Notes: generated by a model not told the origin, from the sequence alone. DNA of 44,117 bases from Candidatus Marivariicella framensis (GCA_905182735.1 CAJJCT010000033.1:1-44117); one strand, 5' to 3'. Counted from the first letter of the stretch, positions 17,479 to 27,502 are shown. Translations and numbers: made by a program.

Positions 17479-19401
17479 ATGAGTAAAATTATAGGAATTG
17501 ATTTGGGAACAACTAACTCTTGTGTATCTGTAATGGAAGGAAACGAGCCTGTAGTAATTCCAAATGCTGAAGGAAAACGAACTACACCCTCTGTCATTGC
17601 TTTTGTTGAAGGTGGTGAAATCAAAGTAGGTGACCCTGCAAAAAGACAAGCAGTTACAAACCCAACAAAAACTATCTCATCTATCAAACGTTTCATGGGT
17701 AATAAATTCTCTGAATCTAAAAATGATTTAAGTACTACTGCATACAAAGTTGTTAAGGGTGATAATGATACGCCAAGAGTTGATATTGATGGAAGGTTGT
17801 ATACCCCACAAGAACTTTCAGCAATGACTCTACAAAAAATGAAAAAAACAGCTGAAGATTACTTAGGGCAAAGTGTTTCGGAGGCTGTTATTACAGTTCC
17901 TGCATATTTTAATGATGCACAAAGACAAGCAACAAAAGAAGCAGGAGAGATAGCTGGCCTGAAAGTTCAGCGTATTATTAATGAACCAACTGCCGCCGCC
18001 CTAGCATATGGTTTAGATAAAAAAGGTTCTGACAGAAAAATCGCAGTATATGATCTAGGAGGTGGTACTTTTGATATTTCAATTTTGGAGCTTGGAGATG
18101 GAGTTTTTGAAGTGTTATCTACTAACGGAGACACTCACTTAGGTGGGGACGATTTTGATCAGGTGATTATTAATTTTTTGGCAGATGATTTTATGTCCGC
18201 AGAGAAAATAGATCTCCGCAAAGATCCTATGGCACTTCAACGCTTAAAGGAAGCAGCTGAAAAAGCAAAAATAGAGCTGTCATCTTCAACTCAAACAGAA
18301 ATCAATTTACCATACGTAACTGCTACTGATAGTGGGCCAAAGCACTTAGTGACAAGTTTAACAAGGGCTAAATTTCAGCAATTATCTGATAAATTAGTTA
18401 AACGTTCAATGAGTCCAGTAAAAAAAGCATTAGACGATGCCGGTTTATCTAAATCGGATATAGATGAAATTATATTAGTTGGTGGTTCAACTCGAATTCC
18501 TATAATTCAAGAAGAAGTAGAAAGGTTCTTTGGCAAAAAGCCATCTAAAGGAGTGAATGCAGATGAAGTAGTAGCTGTCGGTGCTGCAATTCAAGGAGGG
18601 GTTCTGACAGGTGATGTTAAAGATGTACTTTTATTAGATGTAACGCCTCTTTCCCTTGGTATAGAAACTATGGGAAGCGTTATGACCAAATTAATAGAAT
18701 CTAACACAACTATTCCAAGTAAAAAATCTCAAGTCTTTTCAACAGCTGCTGATAATCAGCCTTCAGTTGAAATTCATGTACTTCAAGGTGAAAGATCTAT
18801 GGCTTCAGATAACAAAACTATTGGTCGTTTTCATTTAGATGGAATTCCACCAGCACCTCGTGGAACTCCTCAAATTGAAGTAACATTTGATATAGATGCT
18901 AATGGAATCATAAAGGTTAGCGCTCAAGACAAAGCTTCTGGTAAAAGTCAGGATATTAGAATTGAGGCATCTTCAGGTCTGACTGAAGAAGAAATTGAAA
19001 AAATGAAGCAAGAAGCCGAGGTTAATGCTGAATCTGATAAAAAAGCAAAAGAGCAAGTTGATAAAATGAATAGTGCGGATCAACTAATTTTTCAAACAGA
19101 AAAACAACTTTCAGAGTTTGGTGATAAAATATCAGATGATAAAAAGAAACCAGTTGAAAGTGCCCTTTCAGATCTTAAAAAAGCATATGAAACTAAAGAT
19201 TTAAAATTAATTGAACCAGAGCTTGATAAACTAAATGATGCTTGGAAAAATGCATCAGAAGAAATGTATAAAGCTCAAGCTGAATCAGCTCAAAAAGATG
19301 GAGGGGCTTCTTCTGAATCTAATCCTAAATCTAATTCTAAACCTGATTCAAGTTCTGGAGGAGATGACGTTCAGGATGTTGATTTCGAAGAGGTTAAGTA
19401 A
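17479..19401 (+). CDS. dnaK: Molecular chaperone DnaK (Hsp70)
   Basis: DnaK is the ATP-dependent Hsp70 chaperone of the cytosol, working with DnaJ and GrpE, neither of which is in the window. The 640-aa protein begins with the actin-like ATPase signature [14 protein letters not shown] (5-18) and has [13 protein letters not shown] near 193-205 and [10 protein letters not shown] near 334-343. The substrate-binding domain follows from about 385, then the helical lid and a Ser/Gly/Asp-rich tail ending [11 protein letters not shown], the usual acidic C-terminus. The ATG at 17479 gives the canonical start. A strong hairpin with eight T residues follows at 19414-19443, so dnaK appears to be mainly a single-gene transcript. 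No CIRCE element is seen upstream. Confidence 0.99.
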   Translation: MSKIIGIDLGTTNSCVSVMEGNEPVVIPNAEGKRTTPSVIAFVEGGEIKVGDPAKRQAVTNPTKTISSIKRFMGNKFSESKNDLSTTAYKVVKGDNDTPRVDIDGRLYTPQELSAMTLQKMKKTAEDYLGQSVSEAVITVPAYFNDAQRQATKEAGEIAGLKVQRIINEPTAAALAYGLDKKGSDRKIAVYDLGGGTFDISILELGDGVFEVLSTNGDTHLGGDDFDQVIINFLADDFMSAEKIDLRKDPMALQRLKEAAEKAKIELSSSTQTEINLPYVTATDSGPKHLVTSLTRAKFQQLSDKLVKRSMSPVKKALDDAGLSKSDIDEIILVGGSTRIPIIQEEVERFFGKKPSKGVNADEVVAVGAAIQGGVLTGDVKDVLLLDVTPLSLGIETMGSVMTKLIESNTTIPSKKSQVFSTAADNQPSVEIHVLQGERSMASDNKTIGRFHLDGIPPAPRGTPQIEVTFDIDANGIIKVSAQDKASGKSQDIRIEASSGLTEEEIEKMKQEAEVNAESDKKAKEQVDKMNSADQLIFQTEKQLSEFGDKISDDKKKPVESALSDLKKAYETKDLKLIEPELDKLNDAWKNASEEMYKAQAESAQKDGGASSESNPKSNSKPDSSSGGDDVQDVDFEEVK

Positions 19402-19413
19402 TACTTAATTCAA

Positions 19414-19443
19414 CAACCTTGTAACCGCAAGATTGTTTTTTTT
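19414..19443 (+). terminator. Intrinsic terminator after dnaK
   Basis: CAACCTTG (19414-19421) pairs with CAAGATTG (19428-19435) with one mismatch and a 6-base loop, followed by eight T residues. The stem can extend by A-T pairs into the T run. It ends only 6 bases before the next start codon at 19450. Confidence 0.75.
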
Positions 19444-19449
19444 ATAATC

Positions 19450-19863
19450 ATGGATAAAGCAAATTTATTAAAGGTTTTTAATTCTAACTCAAACACGCTA
19501 ATGCAAACCTTAGATATTGAATTTGTGGATTTTGGTGATGATTATGTTACTGCTAAAATGCCTGTAACCCCAAAGGTTTACCAGCCTGATGGAATTTTAC
19601 ACGGTGGAGCTACTGTTGCGCTAGCAGAAACAGTTGGTAGTTCAGCCGCTTATATATTAAATAAAGATTCAAAACGAACTATTCGTGGTATTGAGATTTC
19701 TGCAAATCATTTAAAGTCTATTTCGAGTGGGTATGTTTATGCTACCGCAAGACCGGTAAATAAGGGTAAAACAATTCAATTATGGGAGATCAGAGTGACA
19801 AATGAAGAAAATGAATTGATATCAATTTGTAAATTAACTACATACTCTAGAAAAAGTTTATAA
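19450..19863 (+). CDS. PaaI-type hotdog-fold acyl-CoA thioesterase
   Basis: A 137-aa single hotdog domain of the 4HBT family. The active-site motif is GILHGGATVALAETVGS (48-64), with His51-Gly-Gly and the Glu60 expected in the YbdB/EntH/MenI-type thioesterases. Those enzymes hydrolyse 1,4-dihydroxy-2-naphthoyl-CoA or related aryl-CoA esters, so a menaquinone role is possible, but no men gene is nearby. The protein has no signal peptide and probably forms a cytosolic tetramer, as its relatives do. The ATG at 19450 lies just after the dnaK terminator, so expression requires read-through or a promoter inside dnaK. The next gene starts 112 bases downstream. Confidence 0.9.
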   Translation: MDKANLLKVFNSNSNTLMQTLDIEFVDFGDDYVTAKMPVTPKVYQPDGILHGGATVALAETVGSSAAYILNKDSKRTIRGIEISANHLKSISSGYVYATARPVNKGKTIQLWEIRVTNEENELISICKLTTYSRKSL

Positions 19864-19975
19864 AAACTACTGAGTATTACTAGGTTGATTAAATCTGCTC
19901 TTGGATTACAATATAGTCTAGACTGCCAAAAAAAAATAACTATATTGTGAACTTACACTAATTAAAAATAAAAAC

Positions 19976-20893
19976 ATGTTTTTAAAATATAAAGAAGGTC
20001 GAATATATAGATTTGGTTACTATTTATTGGGGTCCTTTATAATTATTGTCTTCAATTTTATTGGGCAAATTCCAATTTTAATAGCTTTAGCTAGCTCAAT
20101 GTTAAGTAATGCAGATGAAATTGATCCTTCAGCAAATCCAATGGAAATACTTAATATAATCCCACCAAATATGAGGCTATTTCTAATGCTTTTTCCTTTT
20201 GCTTTTGCATTTATTGGTGTTTGGCTTGTTGTTCGTAAAATCCACGAACAATCATTGACAAGTGTTGTTACAGCTAGAAAAAGAATTGACTTTAAACGAA
20301 TACTATTTGCTTTTGGACTTTGGTCTTTTATAATGGCAAGTATGATTTTATTTGATTATATGACATCACCTGAAAATTATGTTTGGAATTTTAAACCTAT
20401 TCCTTTCTTATTTATGTTTTTAATAGCAATTGTTTTTATTCCTCTCCAGACAAGTCTTGAAGAGTTCCTTTTTAGAGGTTATTTAATGCAAGGTTTTGGA
20501 AATTTATTTAGAAACCGATTGGCGCCATTATTATTAACATCTTTAATTTTTGGTAGTTTACATTTGGCAAATCCAGAAGTTAGTAAATTAGGTTACGGTA
20601 TTATGATATATTACATAGGTACAGGTTTATTTCTTGGCATTATGACACTAATGGATGAAGGTGTGGAGTTAGCTATAGGTTGGCACGCAGCTAATAATCT
20701 TACAGGAGCATTACTTGTGACTGCAGACTGGACTGCATTTCAAACTAATTCTGTTCTTAAGGATATTTCTGAACCTAATTTATACGGTGAAATGCTTATT
20801 AGTATCTGTATTATCTATCCAGTTATTTTATTTATTTTTTCAAAAAAGTATGGTTGGAAAAACTCACTTCTTCAATTAACATCAAAATTTTAA
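19976..20893 (+). CDS. CPBP-family intramembrane metalloprotease
   Basis: A 305-aa multi-spanning membrane protein of the CPBP (CAAX protease and bacteriocin-processing, Abi) family. The conserved motifs are present: EEFLFR (162-167, the EExxxR glutamates), His196 in FGSLHLANP and HAANN (237-241, the HxxxN motif). Hydrophobic segments are visible near 14-44, 67-87, 108-127, 142-160, 183-200, 208-228, 236-250 and 270-290. These proteases cleave within the membrane; the natural substrates in Bacteroidota are generally unknown. The start ATG at 19976 precedes a short cytosolic stretch. A 59-aa membrane protein and ettA follow closely, and may be co-transcribed. Confidence 0.92.
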   Translation: MFLKYKEGRIYRFGYYLLGSFIIIVFNFIGQIPILIALASSMLSNADEIDPSANPMEILNIIPPNMRLFLMLFPFAFAFIGVWLVVRKIHEQSLTSVVTARKRIDFKRILFAFGLWSFIMASMILFDYMTSPENYVWNFKPIPFLFMFLIAIVFIPLQTSLEEFLFRGYLMQGFGNLFRNRLAPLLLTSLIFGSLHLANPEVSKLGYGIMIYYIGTGLFLGIMTLMDEGVELAIGWHAANNLTGALLVTADWTAFQTNSVLKDISEPNLYGEMLISICIIYPVILFIFSKKYGWKNSLLQLTSKF

Positions 20894-20921
20894 TTCAATT
20901 ATTTCTTAAAACTTATTATAA

Positions 20922-21101
20922 ATGAGCTTGAATAAAAATAAAATATTTGGATATGCAGCATTAATACTAATGGTATTAGGAAGTGCTTTAATTCTTTTAG
21001 GAGTATTTATGTATAAAGAGTATACGATTGGCTTCACAGTTATGGGTTTAGGTTTTAATGCTATTGCATGGACATTTAATGCATTAAGAGGAAGAATATA
21101 A
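20922..21101 (+). CDS. Small two-helix membrane protein (CAL67264-like)
   Basis: A 59-aa open frame starting with ATG at 20922 and ending TAA at 21099-21101, two bases before the ettA ATG. It starts MSLNKNKIFGYAALILMVLG and has two hydrophobic segments (about 9-29 and 36-52) separated by YKEY, ending FNALRGRI. I recall a family of about 60 residues restricted to flavobacteria and named CAL67264 family membrane protein, with the same length, spacing and FNAL-(K/R)GR ending. The function is unknown. Position suggests co-translation with ettA. The frame is too short for many gene finders, but the tight spacing and clean membrane topology support it. Confidence 0.8.
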   Translation: MSLNKNKIFGYAALILMVLGSALILLGVFMYKEYTIGFTVMGLGFNAIAWTFNALRGRI

Positions 21102-21103
21102 GT

Positions 21104-22798
21104 ATGTCAGAGGATAAAAAGATAATTTTTTCTATGACGGGAGTTTCTAAAGCCTATCCTGGAGCTCAAAAAGATGTATTAAGAAACATTCACCTTAGCT
21201 TTTACTATGGAGCTAAGATTGGTGTTTTAGGCCTAAATGGATCTGGTAAATCATCTCTTTTAAAAATAATTGCTGGAGTAGATAAAAACTATAGAGGAGA
21301 TGTTACTTTTAATCAGGATTATAGCGTAGGTTATCTAGAGCAAGAGCCAATAGTTGATCAAAGTAAAACAGTTATTGATGTAATTAAAGAGGGTGTATCT
21401 GAGACAGTTAATATTCTTGACGAATTCAACACCATTAATGATCAATTTACATTGCCAGAGGTATATGAGAACCCTGAAAAAATGGAAAAATTAATGGGTA
21501 GACAAGCTGATTTACAGGATAAAATTGATTCTAGAAATGCTTGGGAATTAGACACCCAATTAGAAATAGCAATGGATGCTTTGAGAACTCCTGATGCTAA
21601 CGAAAAAATATCTGTTCTTTCTGGAGGTGAGTTAAGAAGAGTTGCTTTATGCAGATTATTACTTAAAAAACCTGATATTTTATTATTAGATGAACCAACC
21701 AACCACTTAGATGCTGAATCTGTTCATTGGCTTGAGCATCATTTAGCTCAGTATAAAGGAACTGTTATAGCGGTAACACATGATAGATATTTTTTAGATA
21801 ATGTTGCTGGGTGGATATTAGAACTAGATAGGGGAGAAGGTATTCCATGGAAAGGAAATTATTCGTCTTGGTTAGATCAAAAATCCAAACGTCTATCGAG
21901 TGAGCAAAAACAATCTAGTAAAAGACAAAAAACTCTAGAGCGAGAATTAGAGTGGGTTAGAATGTCTCCAAAAGGAAGACAGACCAAGCAAAAAGCAAGA
22001 TTATCAAATTATGATAAATTACTTAGTCAGGATCAAAAAACAATAGATGAAAAACTAGAAATTTATATACCTTCAGGACCAAGGCTAGGTAACGAGGTTA
22101 TTGAAGCAAAGGGTGTTAGCAAGTCTTTTGGGGACAAACTTCTATATGAAGACTTAAACTTTAGACTGCCTCCAGCTGGAATTGTTGGAGTAATTGGACC
22201 TAATGGTGCAGGTAAAACCACCTTATTTAAAATGATAATGAAAGAACTATCACCCGACAAAGGATCTTTCAAGACAGGTGAAACAGTAAAAGTTGCTTAT
22301 GTAGATCAATCTCATAGTAATATTGAATCTGATAAATCAATATGGGCTAATTTTTGTAATGAACAAGACTTAATTGTTATGGGAGGAAAACAAGTTAATT
22401 CAAGAGCTTATTTGAGTCGTTTTAACTTTAGTGGAAGTGAACAAAATAAAAAGGTATCCTCTTTGTCGGGGGGTGAAAGAAATCGACTTCATTTAGCAAT
22501 GACTCTCAGAGAGGAAGGGAATGTTTTATTATTAGATGAACCTACAAATGATTTAGACGTAAACACATTACGGGCACTAGAAGAAGGGTTAGATAATTTT
22601 GCTGGCTGTGCAGTTGTAATATCTCATGATAGATGGTTTTTAGATAGAGTATGTACTCATATTTTGGCTTTCGAAGGAAACTCTGAAGTTTATTTTTTTG
22701 AAGGTTCATACTCTGATTATGAAGAGAATAAAAAGACTAGATTAGGGTCTGACTTACTCCCTAAAAGAATTCAGTATAAAAAACTTTCTAGAGATTAA
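21104..22798 (+). CDS. ettA: Energy-dependent translational throttle protein EttA (ABC-F)
   Basis: EttA is a cytosolic ABC-F ATPase that binds the ribosomal E site and gates entry into elongation according to the ATP/ADP ratio. The 564-aa protein has two ABC domains: Walker A GLNGSGKS (43-50) and GPNGAGKT in the second half, signatures LSGGELRR and LSGGERNR, and Walker B LLLDEPTNHLD and LLLDEPTNDLD. The charged linker between domains with the SPKGRQTKQKARL segment is typical of EttA, and there are no membrane segments. The ATG at 21104 follows the small membrane gene by 2 bases. Its stop overlaps the stop of the convergent acetyltransferase gene by 3 bases in a shared TTAA. Confidence 0.96.
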   Translation: MSEDKKIIFSMTGVSKAYPGAQKDVLRNIHLSFYYGAKIGVLGLNGSGKSSLLKIIAGVDKNYRGDVTFNQDYSVGYLEQEPIVDQSKTVIDVIKEGVSETVNILDEFNTINDQFTLPEVYENPEKMEKLMGRQADLQDKIDSRNAWELDTQLEIAMDALRTPDANEKISVLSGGELRRVALCRLLLKKPDILLLDEPTNHLDAESVHWLEHHLAQYKGTVIAVTHDRYFLDNVAGWILELDRGEGIPWKGNYSSWLDQKSKRLSSEQKQSSKRQKTLERELEWVRMSPKGRQTKQKARLSNYDKLLSQDQKTIDEKLEIYIPSGPRLGNEVIEAKGVSKSFGDKLLYEDLNFRLPPAGIVGVIGPNGAGKTTLFKMIMKELSPDKGSFKTGETVKVAYVDQSHSNIESDKSIWANFCNEQDLIVMGGKQVNSRAYLSRFNFSGSEQNKKVSSLSGGERNRLHLAMTLREEGNVLLLDEPTNDLDVNTLRALEEGLDNFAGCAVVISHDRWFLDRVCTHILAFEGNSEVYFFEGSYSDYEENKKTRLGSDLLPKRIQYKKLSRD

Positions 22799-23265
22799 TT
22801 ATTATAATAAAGTTCCATTTTAATATCACCTCTTTTGTAAGGATTTTCATCTCCTATGCGTACTTCTTTAAAATTATGTTTTTTGTAGAGGTAAATAGAG
22901 TTTTTTAGTTTAGTACTTGAATACAAATAAATTTTCTTCCAATTATTTTTTTTCCCAAATGAAATTGCAAATTCAATCATTTTATTACCATAGCCTTTAC
23001 CTCTTTGATCTGGTTTAATTGCCATTTTCACAAGTTCATATATTTTTTCTCCTCTATTGATAAAAGCAAATGTTCCTATGATTTCATTTTCATGTTTGGC
23101 AAAAAAGATATACCCTCCTTTATTTATAATTAATGCCTCACAGTTTTTTAAAATTTCATAATCGTACGGTTCTACTTCAAAAAAAAATTCAAGCCATTCA
23201 ATATTTAAATTTATAAAAAATTGAACAAATTTATTATTGAATGGAATTATTTCAAAATCACTCAT
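22795..23265 (-). CDS. GNAT-family N-acetyltransferase
   Basis: A 156-aa GNAT protein. The acetyl-CoA loop is [15 protein letters not shown] (86-100), preceded by the strand ELVKMAIKP and followed by KKIYLYSST and the tyrosine-containing [12 protein letters not shown] (124-135). The N-terminal half, with [16 protein letters not shown] (24-39), is aromatic and may bind the acceptor, which I cannot identify. The gene starts ATG at 23263-23265 inside the end of fumC (8-base overlap), so it is very likely translated with fumC. It meets ettA tail to tail. A function linked to fumarase is not implied by the family. Confidence 0.9.
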   Translation of the reverse strand: MSDFEIIPFNNKFVQFFINLNIEWLEFFFEVEPYDYEILKNCEALIINKGGYIFFAKHENEIIGTFAFINRGEKIYELVKMAIKPDQRGKGYGNKMIEFAISFGKKNNWKKIYLYSSTKLKNSIYLYKKHNFKEVRIGDENPYKRGDIKMELYYNN

Positions 23266-24652
23266 TTCCAGTCATTAATTCAGGACGAACCCAGGTATCA
23301 AATTCTTTTTCAGTTAAATATCCCAGACTTAGCGATGCTTCTTTAAGTGAAGTCCCATCCTTATGAGCTTTATTTGCGATTTCAGCAGCTTTGTAATATC
23401 CAATTTTAGTGTTTAAAGCAGTTACTAACATTAGAGAATTATTTAATAACTCATCAATTCGTTTATGATTAGCTAAAATGCCTTCTGCACAATTTTCAGA
23501 AAAACTCACACATGCTTCTCCAATAAGTGAGGCAGATTGAATTATGTTTGCTGCCATTAGAGGCTTAAAAACGTTTAATTCATAGTGTCCTTGAGTTCCT
23601 CCTATTGTAATTGCAACGTCATTACCCATTACCTGTGCACAAACCATAGTTAAAGCCTCTGATTGAGTAGGATTAACTTTTCCAGGCATTATTGAGCTTC
23701 CAGGCTCATTAGCTGGAATTAATATTTCTCCTATTCCTGATCTAGGACCAGACGATAGCATTCTAATATCATTAGCAATTTTATTAAGGGCAACTGCCAG
23801 TTGCTTCAAAGCACCATGAGTTTCAACTATTGCATCGTGAGCAGCTAGAGATTCAAACTTGTTTTCTGCAGTAATAAAAGGATGACCAGTAAATTTTGCA
23901 ATATATTGAGCAACTTTTTGAGAATACCCTTTGGGAGTGTTTATTCCTGTTCCAACTGCAGTTCCACCAATAGCAAGTTCTGATAGATGAGAGAAGGTGT
24001 TTTTAATTGCTTTAATACTATGCTTAAGTTGTGAACAATAGCCTGAAAATTCTTGACCTAAAGTAAGAGGAGTTGCGTCCATTAAATGTGTTCGACCAAT
24101 TTTCACAATTGAATTGAATTCTATTCTTTTACTTTCTAGTGCTTTATGTAATTTTTCTACACCAGGAACTGTTACTTCAGTGATTTTCTTATAAGCTGCA
24201 ATATGCATAGCTGTTGGATAAGTGTCATTTGAAGATTGAGATTTATTGACATCATCATTAGGGTTTAATGTTTTTTCACCAACTCCTAGTTTTTTTCCGG
24301 AAATTACATGAGCTCGATTAGCTATGACTTCATTGATATTCATATTAGATTGTGTTCCTGATCCTGTTTGCCATATTACTAACGGAAATTGAGAATCATG
24401 CTGACCTTTAATAATTTCATCACAAACTTTAGAAATTAAATCTCTTTTTTTGATAGAAAGTATTCCAAGTTCATGATTTGTATATGCAGCTGATTTTTTC
24501 AGGTATGCAAATCCATATATTATTTCCATAGGCATTGAGGAAGGAGGTCCAATTTTAAAATTATTCCTTGAACGTTCAGTTTGAGCACCCCAATAAGCGT
24601 CTATAGGAACTTTAACTTCTCCTAATGTGTCTTTTTCGATTCTGTAATTCAT
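23258..24652 (-). CDS. fumC: Class II fumarate hydratase
   Basis: FumC catalyses the reversible hydration of fumarate to malate in the TCA cycle, without an iron-sulfur cluster. The 464-aa protein starts with the usual [14 protein letters not shown], has [11 protein letters not shown] (GSGTQ substrate loop) near 100-110, the segment [16 protein letters not shown] near 186-201, and the superfamily signature [11 protein letters not shown] near 317-327. Length is normal. The ATG is at 24650-24652, with a TACTTTTG element 18 bases upstream. A divergent 59-aa membrane protein gene lies on the other side of the 97-base gap. The downstream GNAT overlaps the fumC end. Confidence 0.97.
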   Translation of the reverse strand: MNYRIEKDTLGEVKVPIDAYWGAQTERSRNNFKIGPPSSMPMEIIYGFAYLKKSAAYTNHELGILSIKKRDLISKVCDEIIKGQHDSQFPLVIWQTGSGTQSNMNINEVIANRAHVISGKKLGVGEKTLNPNDDVNKSQSSNDTYPTAMHIAAYKKITEVTVPGVEKLHKALESKRIEFNSIVKIGRTHLMDATPLTLGQEFSGYCSQLKHSIKAIKNTFSHLSELAIGGTAVGTGINTPKGYSQKVAQYIAKFTGHPFITAENKFESLAAHDAIVETHGALKQLAVALNKIANDIRMLSSGPRSGIGEILIPANEPGSSIMPGKVNPTQSEALTMVCAQVMGNDVAITIGGTQGHYELNVFKPLMAANIIQSASLIGEACVSFSENCAEGILANHKRIDELLNNSLMLVTALNTKIGYYKAAEIANKAHKDGTSLKEASLSLGYLTEKEFDTWVRPELMTGNE

Positions 24653-24669
24653 ATCATTATTTTATTATA

Positions 24670-24677
24670 CAAAAGTA
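24670..24677 (-). promoter_or_regulatory. -7 element (TACTTTTG) for fumC
   Basis: A perfect TAnnTTTG match oriented towards fumC, 17 bases from its ATG. Transcription would start a few bases downstream, leaving a very short leader. The -33 element is not clear. Confidence 0.5.
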
Positions 24678-24724
24678 CACAAATCAAAAACTTACATTTT
24701 ACATTAAAAAAAAGATAATTATTG

Positions 24725-24732
24725 TATTTTTG
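24725..24732 (+). promoter_or_regulatory. -7 element (TATTTTTG) for the 59-aa membrane protein gene
   Basis: A perfect TAnnTTTG match on the plus strand, 17 bases before the ATG at 24750. It supports the reality of that small gene. Confidence 0.45.
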
Positions 24733-24749
24733 TAGAAACAATATAAAAT

Positions 24750-24929
24750 ATGTTTGAATTTGATCAGTATCTTGGATTTCTTGCTTTCTTAACGATACTT
24801 ACAATAGGTTTTTGGCTTATGATTTTTCTTATAACATTTGTTATTCCTTATTGGGTTTTCGGATCAGCTATGGAGTCTTTCAATGAATGGAAAGAAGCTA
24901 GAAAAAAGAATAAGTTAAAAGTAAAATAG
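24750..24929 (+). CDS. Small membrane protein of unknown function
   Basis: A 59-aa open frame from ATG 24750 to TAG 24927-24929. It starts MFEFDQYLGFLAFLTILTIG, has one long hydrophobic stretch (about 8-38), which could form one helix or a tight hairpin, and ends with a charged tail, EWKEARKKNKLKVK. I do not recognise the family. Support comes from the coherent membrane pattern, the basic C-terminus, a TATTTTTG promoter element just upstream, and the fact that it fills an otherwise empty gap between fumC and the outer-membrane receptor gene, ending 5 bases before the latter's stop on the other strand. Confidence 0.65.
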   Translation: MFEFDQYLGFLAFLTILTIGFWLMIFLITFVIPYWVFGSAMESFNEWKEARKKNKLKVK

Positions 24930-24934
24930 ATTTT

Positions 24935-27436
24935 TTAAAAATCAAATTCTCCACCACCACCATCTTGATTCATTTGTCTTCTTCCTTGATTTTTCTTTTG
25001 CTTAACTCTATATGTGAAAGTAAAAATAAAAGTTGGTTGTCTCCATTGGCGTTCACCGTAGCTATAAAAACTGGGTGTGTTAGTTTCAGATATCCTTTTT
25101 GATGAATTAAAAATATCACTGGCTCTAAATGAAATTGTTCCTTTGTCTTTTAAAATATCTTTATTTAAAGCACCACTCATAGAGAAGATGCCTTTGCTTT
25201 TACTTTGGGCAGTTTCTGTAGGGCCTCTATAAAACATTCTTGTTTGCCAATCAATATCAAAAGGGAGTTTTATGGTTGCATTAATTCTAGCTCGCCAACT
25301 CAAATTTTCAGCATCAAAACTAGTTCCATTATATGATCCAATAGTTTCAGAATTAAATAAATTAAAATTACCATTTAATCTTACTTTTCTAGATGGAGTA
25401 TAAGTTAAATTGAACTCTGTGCCAATTCGATTATTTTCTGATAAATTTACAGGACTAAGTTTTAAAACAGGAACTTCTAGTATTTCACTTGTTGGATCAT
25501 TTGGATCTCCAGAGACTATCACCGTTAGTCCTGTGTCTTGGGTGATAAAAGTAAAAACACTAGTTGCTTTTTGTAAGTAGATGGAGCTATTAAAAGTAAA
25601 CTTACTCCATCTTTTTAGATAACCTAAATCAAAAGTATTCGAATAACTTGGATTTATATTTGGATTTCCTTGAAAAATATTAGTCACACTACTTCTTGAA
25701 GGAAATGGATTAATTAAATAAGATCTAGGCCTTCTAATTCTTCTGCTATAGCCCAAAGTAAAATTTTCCATTTCATTCAGTTCATAAGATAAATTAACTG
25801 TAGGAAAGGCGTCTGTATATTTTTTTTGTGAATAATCAGATGTAGTTATTTGGTCAACTTGAATATTTGAGTTTTCAATTCGAAGACCTAATAAATACGA
25901 AAATTTATTTATCTTTTGCCCATACTGACTATAGAATGCATTGACATACTCTTTATATGTTAATATATTTGATAAGTTAGTATCTATATTGTAACTATCA
26001 GGTGATATTGCGTCTTGAGTTTGATTTAGATATCCAACCTCATAATCAGTAGTTTGGCTATTAAACCTACCTCTGTAACCAAGTTCAAATTGAGTATTTT
26101 CATCAATTGGCCAAACATAGTCTGTTTGGATTAAAAATCTTTTTTGACCCTCAAGAGTAGAAACTTTTTCATATAAGGAGGGGAGTAGACTAGGTAATTT
26201 AGTACTAGATTTTATATTACCAATTTCATCCTCAGAGCTTTCTTCATATTGAATTCTTGCAGTTATTTTTTGACCATTTTCATCAATTTTATTGTCATAA
26301 TCAAGAGAATATTGAAATGAATCATCTTTTTCGTCTTCATTTTCAGTTCTTTGAACATAACCAGTTATATCTCTTGATATATTAAGTTCTCTTATGTCAT
26401 TTGTAGTGTTATTTAAATTATCACTGGTTCTATAAAAACCACTGAGGATTAGTGAACTTTTTTCATTAATATAGTATTCAACTCCAAGATTGTTAAATAT
26501 ATTTTTTCTATCACGTTCACTATTTCTTTTTTCATTTAAATAAGTGCTTGGCCTTTCTTGGTTAAAATATTCATTATTATTTAAGGAGTTTCCTCTTGTC
26601 TGAGTATCTCCAATCGTTGTAGTGCTAAAAATATTCCATTTTTTGGTTCTCCAATTTAATGAAGCAGATCCTCTATTGTTTTTAGGAGATCCAGCATTTA
26701 AGGAAAAGTTTCCATTAAGACCAATCAACTCTTCTTTCTTCAATATTATATTTAGAATTCCAGCAGTTCCTTCAGCGTCATATCTAGCTGATGGTGACGT
26801 TACCACTTCAACCTTTTCTATAGACTCTGCCGGGAGTTGTCTAAGTCCTTGAGGTCCTGAAATACCAACTAATCCAGATGGTTTCCCGTTAATTAAAATT
26901 CTTACATTGCTGTTCCCCCTCAAGGCAACTGCTCCGTCTACATCAACTGAAACAGAAGGGATGTTATCAAGAACGTCAGCGACTGAACCTCCTCTTACTG
27001 TTATGTCTTTTCCAACATTATAAATCTTTTTATCAAGCCGAATCTCTACTTCCGTTCTCTCTCCCCTAACCTCAACTTCATTCAAAGCATTAACTTCAAT
27101 TTCGAGTTCAATTAAGCCCAGGTCTAACTGACCTTTGACCAATAAACCCTTTTGAACATATTTGATAAATGATATGTATTCTATTTCAATATTGTATTTT
27201 CCTGGAAAAACTTCTATATTAAAATTACCTTCAACGTCCGTAATCCCTCCTTGAATTCTTTCCGGAAATTTTAAATTTGATAAAGAAATTGTAGCATACT
27301 CTAGAGGTTGTCCAGTTTCTTTATCAACTATCAATCCCTTTAAGTTTTGTTTTTGAAAACCAGTATTTGATGGTCTTTGTGCCTTTGAAAAGTGAATTAC
27401 TCCAAATAGTAATAGAAAACTAATTACTTTGCTCAT
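24935..27436 (-). CDS. TonB-dependent-receptor-like outer membrane beta-barrel protein
   Basis: An 833-aa outer-membrane protein. It has a signal peptide (MSKVISFLLLFGVIHFSKAQ), then a CarboxypepD-like regulatory domain (about 30-112, with VDKETGQPLEYATISL and DVEGNFNIEVFPGKY). A plug-type domain follows (about 120-235, with GGSVADVLDNIPSVSVDVDG and IEKVEVVTSPSARYDAEG), and then a beta-barrel of the OMP_b-brl_3 type to the end. The tail is Gly-rich and ends EFDF, with a terminal Phe as is usual for barrel assembly. No TonB box is obvious. Partner SusD and sugar enzymes are absent, so the ligand is unknown; uptake of a small ligand or peptide is possible. The gene stands alone on the minus strand below the ArsC-like gene. 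Confidence 0.92.
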   Translation of the reverse strand: MSKVISFLLLFGVIHFSKAQRPSNTGFQKQNLKGLIVDKETGQPLEYATISLSNLKFPERIQGGITDVEGNFNIEVFPGKYNIEIEYISFIKYVQKGLLVKGQLDLGLIELEIEVNALNEVEVRGERTEVEIRLDKKIYNVGKDITVRGGSVADVLDNIPSVSVDVDGAVALRGNSNVRILINGKPSGLVGISGPQGLRQLPAESIEKVEVVTSPSARYDAEGTAGILNIILKKEELIGLNGNFSLNAGSPKNNRGSASLNWRTKKWNIFSTTTIGDTQTRGNSLNNNEYFNQERPSTYLNEKRNSERDRKNIFNNLGVEYYINEKSSLILSGFYRTSDNLNNTTNDIRELNISRDITGYVQRTENEDEKDDSFQYSLDYDNKIDENGQKITARIQYEESSEDEIGNIKSSTKLPSLLPSLYEKVSTLEGQKRFLIQTDYVWPIDENTQFELGYRGRFNSQTTDYEVGYLNQTQDAISPDSYNIDTNLSNILTYKEYVNAFYSQYGQKINKFSYLLGLRIENSNIQVDQITTSDYSQKKYTDAFPTVNLSYELNEMENFTLGYSRRIRRPRSYLINPFPSRSSVTNIFQGNPNINPSYSNTFDLGYLKRWSKFTFNSSIYLQKATSVFTFITQDTGLTVIVSGDPNDPTSEILEVPVLKLSPVNLSENNRIGTEFNLTYTPSRKVRLNGNFNLFNSETIGSYNGTSFDAENLSWRARINATIKLPFDIDWQTRMFYRGPTETAQSKSKGIFSMSGALNKDILKDKGTISFRASDIFNSSKRISETNTPSFYSYGERQWRQPTFIFTFTYRVKQKKNQGRRQMNQDGGGGEFDF

Positions 27437-27502
27437 TGATCTTAATATAATTATTTGTTGATTTTAATATGTCCAGGTTAGACATTTATTAATTTAAAAG
27501 GT

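Noticed and set aside
19915-19924. Palindrome AGTCTAGACT before the CPBP gene
   Set aside because: A single 10-base palindrome with no promoter element nearby or second copy; not enough for an operator call.
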